This document shows positions 47,534 through 58,612 of a DNA stretch of 64,000 nucleotides, in pieces. A program made the position numbers and the translations under genes. The notes beneath the pieces were generated by a model. It was not told the origin of the DNA. It searched no databases and was given only the letters and a program-made list of their open reading frames with translations. Source of the DNA: Pseudeuparius sepicola. Taxonomy: Eukaryota; Arthropoda; Insecta; Coleoptera; Anthribidae. Within the stretch, counting starts at the first letter, position 1. Every line of letters begins with the position of its first letter. The stretch is taken from the NCBI GenBank assembly GCA_963920635.1, contig OY987307.1, forward strand, positions 14,089,735 to 14,153,734, given 5' to 3'.

Positions 47534-50500
47534 AGAATAGTGTAGGCCAAGATGGATCAGAATCCACTGTTTTCGAGTGGAGGTTCCCTTCTCTATTTAT
47601 ATAGTTCTGAACAAGGAGAAGCAAGGGTGCGTCGTCACCGTTTTTGAGTGGCCCGAAGTGGCGAAGTTCTTAGAAAAGGCTAGACCGGGCGTTATTCTAT
47701 AGGCTAGATAACAGAAGAGGGTGTTGAATGAAAAAAAAAAACAGACTGCATTTCGCTTTTCCAAAAAGCGGCGAATTCTGAGGACCGCCTTGATAATGGC
47801 ATACGCCGAAAACAAAAGGGCTCTGGAGGCCAGGTGCGAGTAGTGTGGCGGAGGGCCCGAACGCAGGCTGTCCGGCTCTTGGTCGGTTGTTTAGAAATGC
47901 TTTTTAGCGCGAAAGTATACTTAAAACAAATATTTTATCAACAAATTGGAACTCTGACATGTGACATGTGACGTTCACAGATGATAGAAATTAGTTACTT
48001 TCCTAATTTATTTGAAATATATTTGTATGTATTTCTCCGATTTCTTATTTTTCGTAGCTTTTACTTTAGGTATGTTTGTGTTATTTGCGTGCAAATAAAT
48101 TTTAGGTTTTTTCCTCAATATTTCAATTTTTTTCTTTAAGATTTCTGGGGAAAAGTAAAAATAAGTAAATTTACACGTTAGTACAAATTTCAACGCGCGC
48201 CTGTAATCGCCTCTCTCCGTGCGATGATTACCAGCGTGGTCCGCAATAAACGACGTTAAATTAACACTTGCAAAAATATGATTTTATTTTAATCTTTGGT
48301 TGGTTTTAGAATTTTCTCCATTTAGAGATCGTTGTAACATATTTTACCTAGCGTTAAATTATTTAACATTTTGATTGAGTCACCCTGTATGGTTATAATG
48401 AAATCATACATAACCCCTGGAATTGTATTATTTGGCCAAATTGCTTATCCGTACACAAAGTGCACTTTTCTCGTATCAAATGAGTCTATAGAAATGACAT
48501 GGATGTTATTCTTGGGTAGATCCCCCTGCACTTAGACATTTGATTTCCGGAAATATATATAATTTCTCAGACGGAAACTTCCCAGACTCCTCGAAATCCA
48601 GTCGGCGTTTACCTTTGCACTGCCACCTTGCATCGCAAACACCTAGTTTCTTGATTTACTACCCCGAAAACGCGTGCGATGTAATTAATTAAACGCCGTG
48701 CAGTCAAGCGATGCCGCTCTCGGCGCGAATCCAAGTTGACTTTGAATAGTTAATGAAAGACTGTTGTAGTCGTAGTCCCCTCGGCGATAGAGAAATGCAA
48801 GGGAGAGGTACTAAGGAGAAAAATCGGCGCCCTAAACAAGAAACAGTATGTTTGTTGTTTTTTTTTATACTTGGCAGCTTTTTAGGTTTTGTAAACTTGC
48901 AGCCTTGACAGTTACGTAAATACTCTTTTTATTTCAGGTGAAGTTCCCTGTCCGTTGAGAATGCATCAAAAACTTATCAATCAGTGTATGTAAAAATTTT
49001 TTATAGATTTGAAAATAATTGGCGTGTTTAGTTTAAAATCGGTCTACCGATTTTTTGGATTTAATTCTAATTAAAAGGATGTGATTATTTCCGAATGTAA
49101 AAAATATGTGGGTGTTAGAATTGAACAATTCCACTTTTTTCTTCTCACATACCTATAGACGCGAAACATTTTTTATTAACAGATTTTTAAGAAACTTGGT
49201 TTGAGGTTTTTGTGCAACAAAATCAATCCGAAACAATTTAATTCAAATTGAGTGATCGAACGTTAAACTTGTACTTTTAAGTAGGAAGTGTCCTCTAACG
49301 AAATTTCGAAATAATACGTTAATCAATGCATGTAGTACCACCAAATTACTACATTACTTTCCTCAAAAGTCTTGCACGAATAATTGTTAATTTAAAAATA
49401 AAGTATGGCGTCTTTAAAACTGCATTTGTCCTGTAACGGAAATTTTGTCATTTCTGTTACAACATAATAGCAAACAACAATTTAGTCAATCATTTAAACT
49501 TCTAAATACAAACGATTTATTTTCAATGTATATACCAAATACGAATATTTCCCGCAAGTTTTTTTATACATAGATTCACATTTGATAACCTTTTCTTTAA
49601 TTCAGGTATATTTTGCCGTCTCCAACACTCACTGATTTCTATATCGAAGTTTTTCTACCCTTTTATTTTGTCACGAATCTAAGGTATCGTTTATTTTTAT
49701 TTCTCACAGATAAATATAGCTATAACGTTCGAATAATCCTTGCTCACAAATTATCGGTATACAGTAGGGAATTGATCCAGTTTGTCCGATACAATATATT
49801 ATTTCTGTTATTTTCTTAAATTTCCCATTAAATCTATTAAGCTTGATTCACTTTTGTCTCAAGAACTCGTTTAACACATTTCTATCCAGTTTATGCTTTA
49901 CTTTAACTTTTTTTATCACTTGGTGAAACAATGTCGGTGCAGAACAAAAAATACCTATTGGTTTTCTGCCTGCCTTCAATTTTGTTTTTTCATCTGTTTT
50001 CTAACGTCTTTAAACATAACAACAGAATTTAACACTGAAATTTTCACTAATATTCGTTGATTCCGATCCAAGCAAACCGAAAGGCCATACAACAACTAAC
50101 AGGTAATATACTTCTGTTATTATTTTTGCATATTTTTCTTGTTTCAATAATTATTGTCTTTTGAGAAAGGTGTTTATGGCTAATTTTTCTATTGGCGTAG
50201 GCCTCAAAACCTCAATTGTCAATGCAATATCAAAATCTCAATTGTCAAATGCAACATGAAATCTCAATTTTTTAACTTTATTTGATAAAAGAAACTAATG
50301 TACATCATCACTTTTGCTTATCCTACGTAAAGAAAATATAACATGAATATGCTCCTTATGAGCCGAGATCGATATCACCAACCAAAATATATTTTTCGCT
50401 TTTTCAAAATTTTTACAATTTTATTTCTTTCCCGTCTTAAGAAATTTACAACACAATTATCATTTCCATTTGTCACAAATTCTTCCATATATTGTTGCTG

Positions 50501-51400
50501 CGATAATGGGCGATCACCATTTGTTGCCAAGTTTATGGGTTAGGCAAGCTATGTTTTTATGGTGCCGATCACTGTTTCCCTTTTGCTAGTGATACCTACC
50601 AGTGCTGCTGCCTCTTACCTGCCACTGATAGGAGAATTCTGATTAATCGACAGAGGGACGAATATTGGCCGTGTAAGGATATGTATTATGGTTCTGCGTT
50701 TGATCGCGGTTGCCGTCACGACAAGATATGGTTATTTCTACCCTTTGATTAATGAAATTTATTGTTGGGCCTTTTTGCCCCTTTCTGACCTCAAATTCAC
50801 AACATTTATGTACATAATTATGTTTTACCTTTATCGAACTACGAAAGCTTATCCATTACTTATATACTTTTGTTTATTGAGCTACGAATACCCCAGTTTA
50901 TTATAAAAAATATAAGTTTAAATATTGTACTTTAAAGTTATTTCAGGATCATATTATGGGATTTTGTCGGCTAATGTTTGCCTGCATTTATTTTGTTGCT
51001 TTTGAAATTTATCGCTATACATGTAAATGTAGCCTTTATCTTACCTTATCTCTACTTTTACTATTTTTGAAAAGTAGGTAACTTGCTTTTTTTTACTTGG
51101 TGTGATGCATATTTTGATTATTTTGTAAATATTTAATGTTAAAAACAAATTCATTATTTGTTGATATTTGAAGGTTATGTTAAGATTTATTTATTTAATT
51201 GAAATTGGCTTAAAAAGCAATATTATTTTCGTTGAGATTTGAAGGTAAAGATCTAAAAATTTGCTCAATTTTCTTTGTTTATAAATAACAAGTATGTAAA
51301 TATATCTGGTTGGGTTAAAGCATTGAGGGAAGCAATAATAAGGGAAACAGCATCAAGTCGTCCTAAAGCAGTTAGCCGGAATCTATCGGTACTGAGATAT
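47534..51400. other. No gene recognised; strongly AT-rich DNA
   Basis: An isolated CACCCTGTATGG at 48382-48393 recalls the foldback termini. Short open frames occur (for example 49613-49819 and 50688-50906), but their composition is that of translated AT-rich DNA. 47850-48240 has a few GC-rich patches. Confidence 0.4.
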
Positions 51401-52681
51401 ATATCGTCAGTCTCCGCACGTAGTGGCGTAACTGCCAAAAATTCAAAATATGGGTTACTCCCGTTATATGCATATTTTAACGTCCTCTTTCATCTCATGA
51501 AGTGGTGTAAATGTATCTCTACTACTTACGTCAGGACAGATAATTCTTAAATTGGCGTAACTGTTAAAAGTTACAGAGTGTGTCTCACGTAGAGGCGTAT
51601 ATATATATATATACTTTACGCCTCTTTGTGAGAAACTTATTACATGAGATTTGTATTTTCCAAAAGGTGGCGTAACTTAATTTACGCCACTTCGTGATGC
51701 GCGAATTTTTAAATAACCGCACACATCTTTAGGCGTATCTGATTAACACATGAGTAAATAGGCCTCAAATCCTATTCTAGAAATATCAGCTGCGTTGTAC
51801 TGCGACTCCAATTCGATACTTTCGCTCAAAAAGTCGTTTTGTTTTAACAATAAGTTAAGTTTACGCATTTTACAATACTATTCTGACACGACAAATAGAA
51901 AAATTTGTGCTATATGCATAAACTGTTTTACGTTTGCATGAAATGCATGTACCTATCACTCCTATCAGTGCATAATGGAACGACGGTACATCAAATTTGG
52001 TGTTGTGGAAAGAACTTGAAACAGAAAAATACAGACAGTTTAAAATAGGAAATAAGATATCGATGTTGTATAAACGAAGAGGGTATAAAGGAATTTTCAT
52101 TGTTTCATTAATTTACAATTTAGATAGAGCGATATAGAGACAAAGCAGGGGTGCGCGAGGTTGTCTCATGGACAGATGACACTTTTTAAATTATTTTGTC
52201 TAAAAAAAATTCTTCGTGATTTTCAAAAAATATAATGTGTCCCTTGGCAGTGAAGTTTCTTTTTATAACAATTGTGTTTTATTTGCCGAGGCCTTACAGG
52301 CCTCGGCATCTAAATTCCACATTTGTTGAACTTTAGTGCCTTGGTACATAAATAACTATTATTTTGTCGAAATTTGCATTAATAAATATTCTTTAAATAA
52401 CCTTTAATTTGGCGTAACTAAACGACAAAAAATTTACAGATTTCACAAAGTGGCGTAACTGCACAAAATATTTTTTTCTCCGAAATTAAAAAATCTGCAA
52501 GTCGTTCAATATTGTCAGGTTTAAGCTTAATATCACCGGCATCTTTGAAAAAAGTTTCGTTAGGTTTAGTACATTTTTTACCAGATATATGACTGATTAT
52601 TTCATGCTGTTTTTAGTTTTTTAGCTCTACTGTAAAATTATCAAAGCTAGTTACGCCACTACGTGCGGAGACCGACGATAT
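51401..52681. mobile_element. Terminal-inverted-repeat element with GTGGCGTAAC repeats, 1,281 bp
   Basis: The 33-bp termini 51401-51433 and 52649-52681 are inverted copies with one mismatch (ATATCGTC.GTCTCC...GGCGTAACT). Inside, the terminal motif GTGGCGTAAC recurs: at 51667-51690 as a 9-6-9 palindrome, at about 52449, and with variants at 51553 (TTGGCGTAAC), 52413 and 51593-51627 (AGAGGCGTA ... TACGCCTCT around a TA run). No transposase is encoded. Multiple subterminal copies of an end motif are typical of transposase binding arrays. Superfamily unknown. Confidence 0.65.
52283..52350 (-). repeat. Dispersed repeat E, copy 1
   Basis: Its reverse complement matches 57407-57478: GTTATTTATGTACCAAGGCACT, ATGTGGAATTTAG and TGCCGA.GCCT are shared in order. 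It lies inside the 51401-52681 element. Confidence 0.6.
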
Positions 52682-53229
52682 GTATGTCTCCGTTAATTGC
52701 CTTAGAACTACATAATCGACGAGAAATCGCTTCAATTCGGCCTAAATCAATTGAAAAAATACCCTTTAACTACCTTAACCACCTCTTTTACCCTGCTCCT
52801 ATAAACCCTGAGAAGTCCGCTATATAACGTCATAAATCAAGGCTCGTACATCAATTTTTTAAATTATAACTACCTTATAAATATATTTTCTACGGTAATT
52901 TATAAAAAACAATTAAAGCCACACACAAACATTTGAACCATTAAATTAATTGAAAACCAAAACCCCATTTTATAACTATTACAGTCTGGCCGAAGCCAGT
53001 TTCTACATCACAATAGTTTCAGAAAATTGCCGAAGGTTTGGCTAAGAAGAAGAATATTAATATAAACTAAAGAAAAATTCTTGATTTTTCACTTGTATTT
53101 AATGAAGAGCCTCTATTAGATATATAGGATACGCCAGTTATTCGATTTTATGGGCCTTAATTAAGCCAAAAATAAATTTTCCTAACAGTGACGTTGCTGC
53201 TCCGGTCCAAACGAGGGCATTTCTGAGAA

Positions 53230-54476
53230 TACATGGAATGATAAAGCAATTTCCACCCTCGAAAACAATTAACAAAAAATAGTAACCGAAGTTAATAAGC
53301 AAATGTCTCTTTTCAAAAAATTAACCAATAATTATGATAAGACAATTAATTCTATCATTCAAAACCAAAAGAAAATATCAGAATATTTTGACAGGTACAA
53401 TGACGTCCTAAAGAGCGAAACAGATATCTTTTACAAATATACGGTTTTCCTAAGTATTTTTAATCAAATGTTTATAAACGCAAATATTATAATAACCTTC
53501 CTAGACAATATTGAAAATTCAGTAACTTTTGCAAGATTACATACAATACACCCAGGTATTTTACCAATAACTGAATTACAAGATATACTAAAACAATTAA
53601 AACACTTTTATAGTAAAGACGAATTACTAAATATAAACATTTTCGATTGGTATTCAGTTATAAAAACAAATTGTTATTTTTCATAAAAACAATTAATTTT
53701 CGCTTTAGAAGTTCCTATTGCAAATCCAGAAACCTTTGAATATTTCCAATTGATTCCAATCCCTACAAAAAACAACACAATTATCATCCCTCCGAAACCT
53801 TATTTGTCCATACAACAAAATCATACCAACACATGGACTCGCCCTGCGACGAAGTTAATGGACCACATATATACATATATGCCTCCATGAAACACTGGTT
53901 AGCCACCCGGAAGAAAATTGTATTACTAGCATTGTACAAGGACAAGAAAAGAACTGTCAATCGATGAACTTTCAACCACCACTTCAAGCTCATCAATACT
54001 AACGACATCAAATCAAATTACCTGCCAACATTCGGAATTCAAGACACTTTATGGTGTACAACTCAGTAAAATACCCAGTAACTGCACGGTAAAAATCAAC
54101 AATATGGTATTTGGCAACAAACAACAAACCAATGAGAAAATACAACCCCTGCTTCTACAAATGGAAAATGGAAACTTACTTCATTCAAAATTCAAAGAAC
54201 CACCGTTACCAACGCTCAAGCTAAAATAAATATCCCTAAAGGAACTTCACGAAATTAAGAAAAACATTAATTCCCCCATAGTACTGGAAAATATTGAAGG
54301 AAAATCGACGTCATGGATTCAGTGGATAGTAATCATACTATTCGTCCTGATTATCAGCTCGTATTTTGGATTCAAGCTGTGCAAAAAACTCTATACGCCT
54401 CGGCCTCAACCAAGAAGAAAAATTGAACAAGAATTGTCGTTTTCGGTCGTCAACAACCCCTCAGTCGCCATCTAAA
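53230..54476 (+). pseudogene. env: Orphan errantiviral env relic
   Basis: Stretches in several frames follow the order of the E1 and E3 envelope proteins: NDKAISTLENN, a 127-codon open stretch 53303-53686 with coiled-coil helices and a TFLDNIENSVTFARLHTIHPGI block, then FEYFQLIPIPTKN and PPKPYL, then near 54310-54400 a transmembrane segment (WIQWIVIILFVLIISSYFGF) and a basic Pro/Arg tail ending at 54473-54475. The signal peptide, surface subunit and furin site are missing, and stops and frame changes are frequent. No gag or pol is found next to it. It is followed by a purine run AAGAAGGAAGGCG and LTR-like sequence. Confidence 0.75.
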
Positions 54477-54700
54477 GAAGGAAGGCGTTATATGTATAAA
54501 AAATACACAATCATCTATAAAATGTATGTAATTTTATAGATGATTGTGTATTTCTCGAGCACATACCAAATATCGCGACGCTCCTCATTAAGTCTCTCGC
54601 TGTTGTCTTGCCCGTTTCTAAAAATAAAGAATATTTTTAAAAACACTTCTGTACCGTCCGGCTATTAGTAAGGTAAAATTGGGACAAAACCCAATCATTA
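54477..54700 (+). repeat. Possible LTR behind the env relic, with perfect hairpin
   Basis: After a purine tract (54472-54486) the text begins GTTATATG, similar to the AGTTAC and AATTAT starts of the E1 and E3 LTRs. A 23-bp perfect inverted repeat, 54501-54523 and 54531-54553, with a 7-base loop follows, then AATAAAG near 54623. The phrase GAGCACATACCAAATATCG (54557-54575) recurs at 56513-56531. The right border is not defined. Confidence 0.45.
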
Positions 54701-55835
54701 ATCTAGCGCGAAATAATTCCATATCCTCCTAAGAGTTAGTACTAAAAAGTTACACCACCACCAGCGTCGGGTTTCGGGGGGAGGGGGTGAAAAGGGCAGG
54801 AAATTCTTATTTTTCACAGTTTTGCGTGAATATCTAGTAAACTATGAGGTTTAGCGCAAACGTCATCCTATACGCAAATGATACACATTAAATTCCGAAC
54901 AAGAATTGTTATATACAGAATTATGGTAAAGTGAACGGTTTCCATTATATGGAGGGGAAAAGATTTCTTTGTTTTTATTTCACGTAGTTTTTGTTGAAAA
55001 AACTTAAAATGATTACAGTATAAATTAGTAACTGAATAATGTATGTAGAATATATATAGATATATCTATGCATATATAGATACATATTACACCCATAGAT
55101 TGTTATTTTTTGTCACAACATGACCTCATAAGTACCTATATGACTGTAAATATGTCCAATACAAGTTAGTAGTTAATTTGTACTCACTTTTTGCCCTCAT
55201 TCATTATAGCGTTCTGATTTCCATTCGTTCTTTTATGTCAAATCATTCCCATATCTGATTTGTCCTTAGCTTGTAAAAATGAGAAAGTCATGAATAGGAA
55301 GCTCGACTGACGAACCTAATACTAAGGTTATAATATTACCGATAATTGTCACTACTGAACAATAAATTCACATAATAGTATATGTATAGGGGTAATTAAA
55401 AGGCCTCCTAGAACTAATTCATTATCGCTACCAAAAAATCTGGAACTCTTAAAGGCACCTTTGAATTCCGTATCATGGGAAGTTTTTAGAAGTCTAATTG
55501 TCTTTAGTGACTTTAGTTGCAATGATAAGACTTAGGTTTCTGAAGGAGCCCTTAGTCCTATTGGGAGATTAAGTGATGCTGTTAATGATAACTATAGCTT
55601 GTCGCAGCTGTAACCCTAAACTTGCAACAATTTCTTGAAGTTCAATGAGAGAATTTTATTTTTAATGGTCGAAATATCGAATACTTAGGTACTTCCTACT
55701 TCCTAACCCGTGGACTTAAATAGACGTATCTACCTACAGGTGCGTATATTAACCTTCACGCTAGCCTAGACGTGTACCCAGGATCAAAATATCTTTGATA
55801 GATCGTTGATAGATCGTTGTTATTCTTGAAACATC

Positions 55836-56435
55836 TACGTGTGTTCTTTGTAATTGAGGATGAGACTGAGGTATAATCAACATAATCCCGTTTCTCGAAT
55901 CAAATCGATCATATTATTTAATCGAGTAAGCGATCGTGTTCGGAAAGACTCTACTGTGAATTCGATCACTTTATTCGGTATAGATGCATTCAGCATTCCA
56001 AAAATTTGCGGTTGTCACAAAGTTGTGTTCTTCTCTACCTTATAATAATTTTATTAGGCGGAAGTGATCGTTCCAAAGCTCCTAAAATTCTACGTAAATA
56101 TCCGACTTTGCATTTGAGAAAATGTCAGGAAGATTATATGTTTGCACTCCTAAACTATATTTGCCTTACAGATAGTAAGGAAGTTTGAGCTGAATTATAT
56201 CTCAGTCTCATCTGACATGACAAATCCTCCCTGGAAGACCCACTCTTAACGATCTATCAACCGGCCACAAAATAAGCACTGAATGTTGTAGCGTGGTTAG
56301 ATAATGCGGCGGTTGCAGAAAACACACCTTTTCTTTTAACGTTTGTAGGCAGTTTGTACAGAGTGAAGGAACTACGTGTGTTCTTTGTAATGTCAGATGC
56401 GACTGAGGTATAATTCAGCTCAAACTTCCTTAGAG
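55836..56435. repeat. Cluster of short direct and inverted repeats
   Basis: CGTGTGTTCTTTGTAAT...GACTGAGGTATAAT occurs directly at 55836-55877 and 56374-56414. In addition 56176-56223 and 56384-56432 form a ~48-bp inverted repeat (TAAGGAAGTTTGAGCTGAAT and partner). 56338-56366 is the inverse of 57385-57410. These look like ends of a small unnamed element or several. Confidence 0.55.
55899..56012 (+). repeat. Dispersed repeat F, copy 1
   Basis: Same-strand match to 58488-58612: AATCGATCATATTATTTAAT, CGAGTAAGCGATC, GTTCGGAAAGACT and CATTCCAAAAATTTG in the same order. No gene content. Confidence 0.65.
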
Positions 56436-56805
56436 GTAAGTCAGTTGATCTTATAATAATAGGGAACTTGATTTTTTTATTTCTTTATTATATTTGAATA
56501 TCTATAGAAAGAGCACATACCAAATATCGGCCCTCAAATCGCAATATTTAATTTGTAATAAATAATTAAAGTTGTGACCGCAAGCTATTCATTTGAAACG
56601 ACACGAAAAGCGTTGGAATGGTTGTGACGTGTCACACCGCTTGATCGATCGGAAGGCAGTGACAGGAGTGACAGCTACACAAAATTAGAGGAGGAAGAAT
56701 GGAAATTGAACGTTAAAATAAACAATTCGGCGACCCATTTCCAGAGGGATCTGATGTAGGTAAAAAATAAGAACCGCCTAAAAGTTTAAATTTAACAAGC
56801 ACTTC

Positions 56806-57073
56806 TTTAACTGAATGGTGAGGCCACGGGACTAGTAATTCGTAGGTCCCGGGTTCAATCGCACAAGAAGTTTTTTAATTATCACTGCATTCTACCTCTT
56901 ATATTTTTTATCACTGATTATCATTTTTAGTAATAATTGGACAATAGTTATTACGAAGATCATTACCTACTCATAATCTCCTCCATTTAGTGTATTTAAA
57001 TTCAAAGTACTTACCTACCTAATATAAAATTGTCAGTAGCAGGAAAAATGTAATACATTGCTCGATGCGTAAG
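56806..57073 (+). mobile_element. tRNA-derived SINE, copy 2
   Basis: Better preserved head than copy 1: an A-box-like TGAATGGTGAGG at 56812-56823 and B box GGTTCAATCGC at 56852-56862, about 40 bp apart as in a tRNA. The shared body then runs to GCTCGATGCGTAAG. A tRNA fold is not complete (no full acceptor stem), so this is a SINE and not a tRNA gene. Confidence 0.7.
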
Positions 57074-57406
57074 CTCTTTTTGGCCTCGGAGAGAGTTTAA
57101 GACCCGAGGCAACACGGGCGTTAAAAAACCTTCTCGGCCAAAAAAGCGCGCCTACGCATTTCGCAATGTAAATAACTATTTAATATAGCACAATCTTTTC
57201 AAACATTATCAACAATATCAAGATTGAGATAGACTATACCTAATAAGACGGATGGACAAGGATGGGACGTTCTCGTTGATCTTTCTAAACAATGCTTGCG
57301 TGGTGCTGTAGTTTTTATACTTGTGCCGCCCATATTAGTTTATACATGGTGCCGCCGCCCACCAATGGCGCCACCACGCTTCACTCTGTAGAAACTGCCT
57401 ACAAAC

Positions 57407-57478
57407 GTTATTTATGTACCAAGGCACTGAAGTTCCACTTTTTATGACTCATGTGGAATTTAGTTGCCGAAGCCTCCG
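57407..57478 (+). repeat. Dispersed repeat E, copy 2
   Basis: Inverse match of 52283-52350. It continues into a GC-rich GCCTCCGGCCGAGG where copy 1 has GCCTGTAAGGCCTCGGC, so both copies end in a small CG-rich palindrome. Confidence 0.6.
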
Positions 57479-58074
57479 GCCGAGGAAATCGGAAAAAATG
57501 TTTTATTAGGCGAAAAAATAATCATAACCCGTTCATGAACCGACTACGCGCGGCATTGCTTGACTTTGACGATTGCTCTACCTAGGTCAAGTATGACGAG
57601 ACACGGCACTTTCTGACAGAAAATCCAAACTGCTGCCTGTCGTGCAGCCTCCATGGAAAATAGATTAATATTCAAACCTACTAAAATATGTATACTGAAA
57701 GATTGTGCTGCTATAGGTAACAATTTCGCAATGTGTACCAAAAGTTAAATGGCCGGGTTTCGAATATTTGGTCACTTTTGACGGGCGATGGCTCCTTGTC
57801 TGACGTTTGATGTTTATAAATCTCGCCAAGTCATACTAATTAAAAAAATCGTACAATAATGACGTGGTTCCTGCGATATTTGCATATATAATTTTATTTA
57901 ATTTATTCCAGTTTTGACGATTACATTTTAATAACAACTTGAAATTTACACTTAAAATCAAAATATATAAATTCCAAAAGAAATGGCTCGTGGCATATGG
58001 GACAAAATGCTTTGGTAATTGGCAACACCAAACTAGTTTCCAATATCTAATGGAAATTATGTATGGGTCTTTCG

Positions 58075-58145
58075 GAGGTGCGCAGACAACGACAGGTACC
58101 TGTTTCGGGCTTGTTGGCCCTCATCAGGCAGACGTAGCGCACCTC
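58075..58145 (-). ncRNA. Type I hammerhead ribozyme
   Basis: Read on the minus strand: outer stem I GAGGTGCGC pairs with GCGCACCTC (9 of 9); an internal loop follows; then core CTGATGA (58127-58121), stem II GGGC/GCCC with loop CAACAA, GAAA (58106-58103), stem III ACAG/CTGT with loop GTAC, and the cleavage triplet GTC with the cut expected between 58091 and 58090. All invariant core positions are present, and stem I has the internal loop that in natural type I ribozymes contacts loop II. Activity is inferred from structure. Confidence 0.85.
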
Positions 58146-58266
58146 ACCGAAAAACTCAGATTACGTTGGTTAAGTGGAATAGGAAATATTATAATGCGGT
58201 GAGCATTTACCATCCAACGCCATCTAGCTGGTATTGCCACTTAGCCAACCTAATCTGGGTTTTTCG

Positions 58267-58339
58267 GTGAAGTGCGCTACGTCTTCCTGATGAGGGCCAA
58301 CAAGCTCGAAACAGGTACCTGTCGTGGTCTGCACACCTC
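58267..58339 (+). ncRNA. Hammerhead ribozyme, partner copy, partly decayed
   Basis: On the plus strand: CTGATGA at 58287-58293, stem II GGGC/GCTC (one G-T pair), GAAA at 58308-58311, stem III ACAG/CTGT, GTC ending at 58323. The core is intact, but stem I (GTGC at 58272-58275 with GCAC at 58331-58334) is shorter and imperfect compared with the left-arm copy. Confidence 0.7.
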
Positions 58340-58487
58340 AGAAAGACCCATACATAATTTCCATTAGATATTGAAAACTAGTTAGGTGTTGCCAATTACC
58401 AAAGCATTTTGTCCCACATGCCACGAGCCATTTCTTTTAAAATTATAATGGGGACACTAAATATTCATTTTGTTATATAAGTTCCGT

Positions 58488-58612
58488 TTCCCGGATCGAA
58501 TCGATCATATTATTTAATCGAGTAAGCGATCCTGTTCGGAAAGACTGGACTGTGAGTTTGATCACTTTAGCATTTCAAAAATTTGCGTTAGAATTAGCAT
58601 TCCAAAAATTTG
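58488..58612 (+). repeat. Dispersed repeat F, copy 2
   Basis: See copy at 55899-56012. Here the CATTCCAAAAATTTG tail is itself duplicated (58568-58582 as CATTTCAAAAATTTG, and 58599-58613). Confidence 0.6.

Larger units (their letters stand above)
57976..58438. mobile_element. Foldback element carrying hammerhead ribozymes
   Basis: Inverted repeat of about 463 bp with ~200-bp arms (57976-58175 and 58240-58438) and a loop of some 65 bp. The arms begin AAAAGAAATGGCTCG and are close to 90% alike by eye. Each arm contains a hammerhead ribozyme pointing outward (next two entries). No ORF of interest. Confidence 0.8.

Noticed and set aside
56806..56870. Possible tRNA gene
   Set aside because: A and B boxes are present but no acceptor stem or complete cloverleaf; shared body with 45128-45384 shows a SINE.
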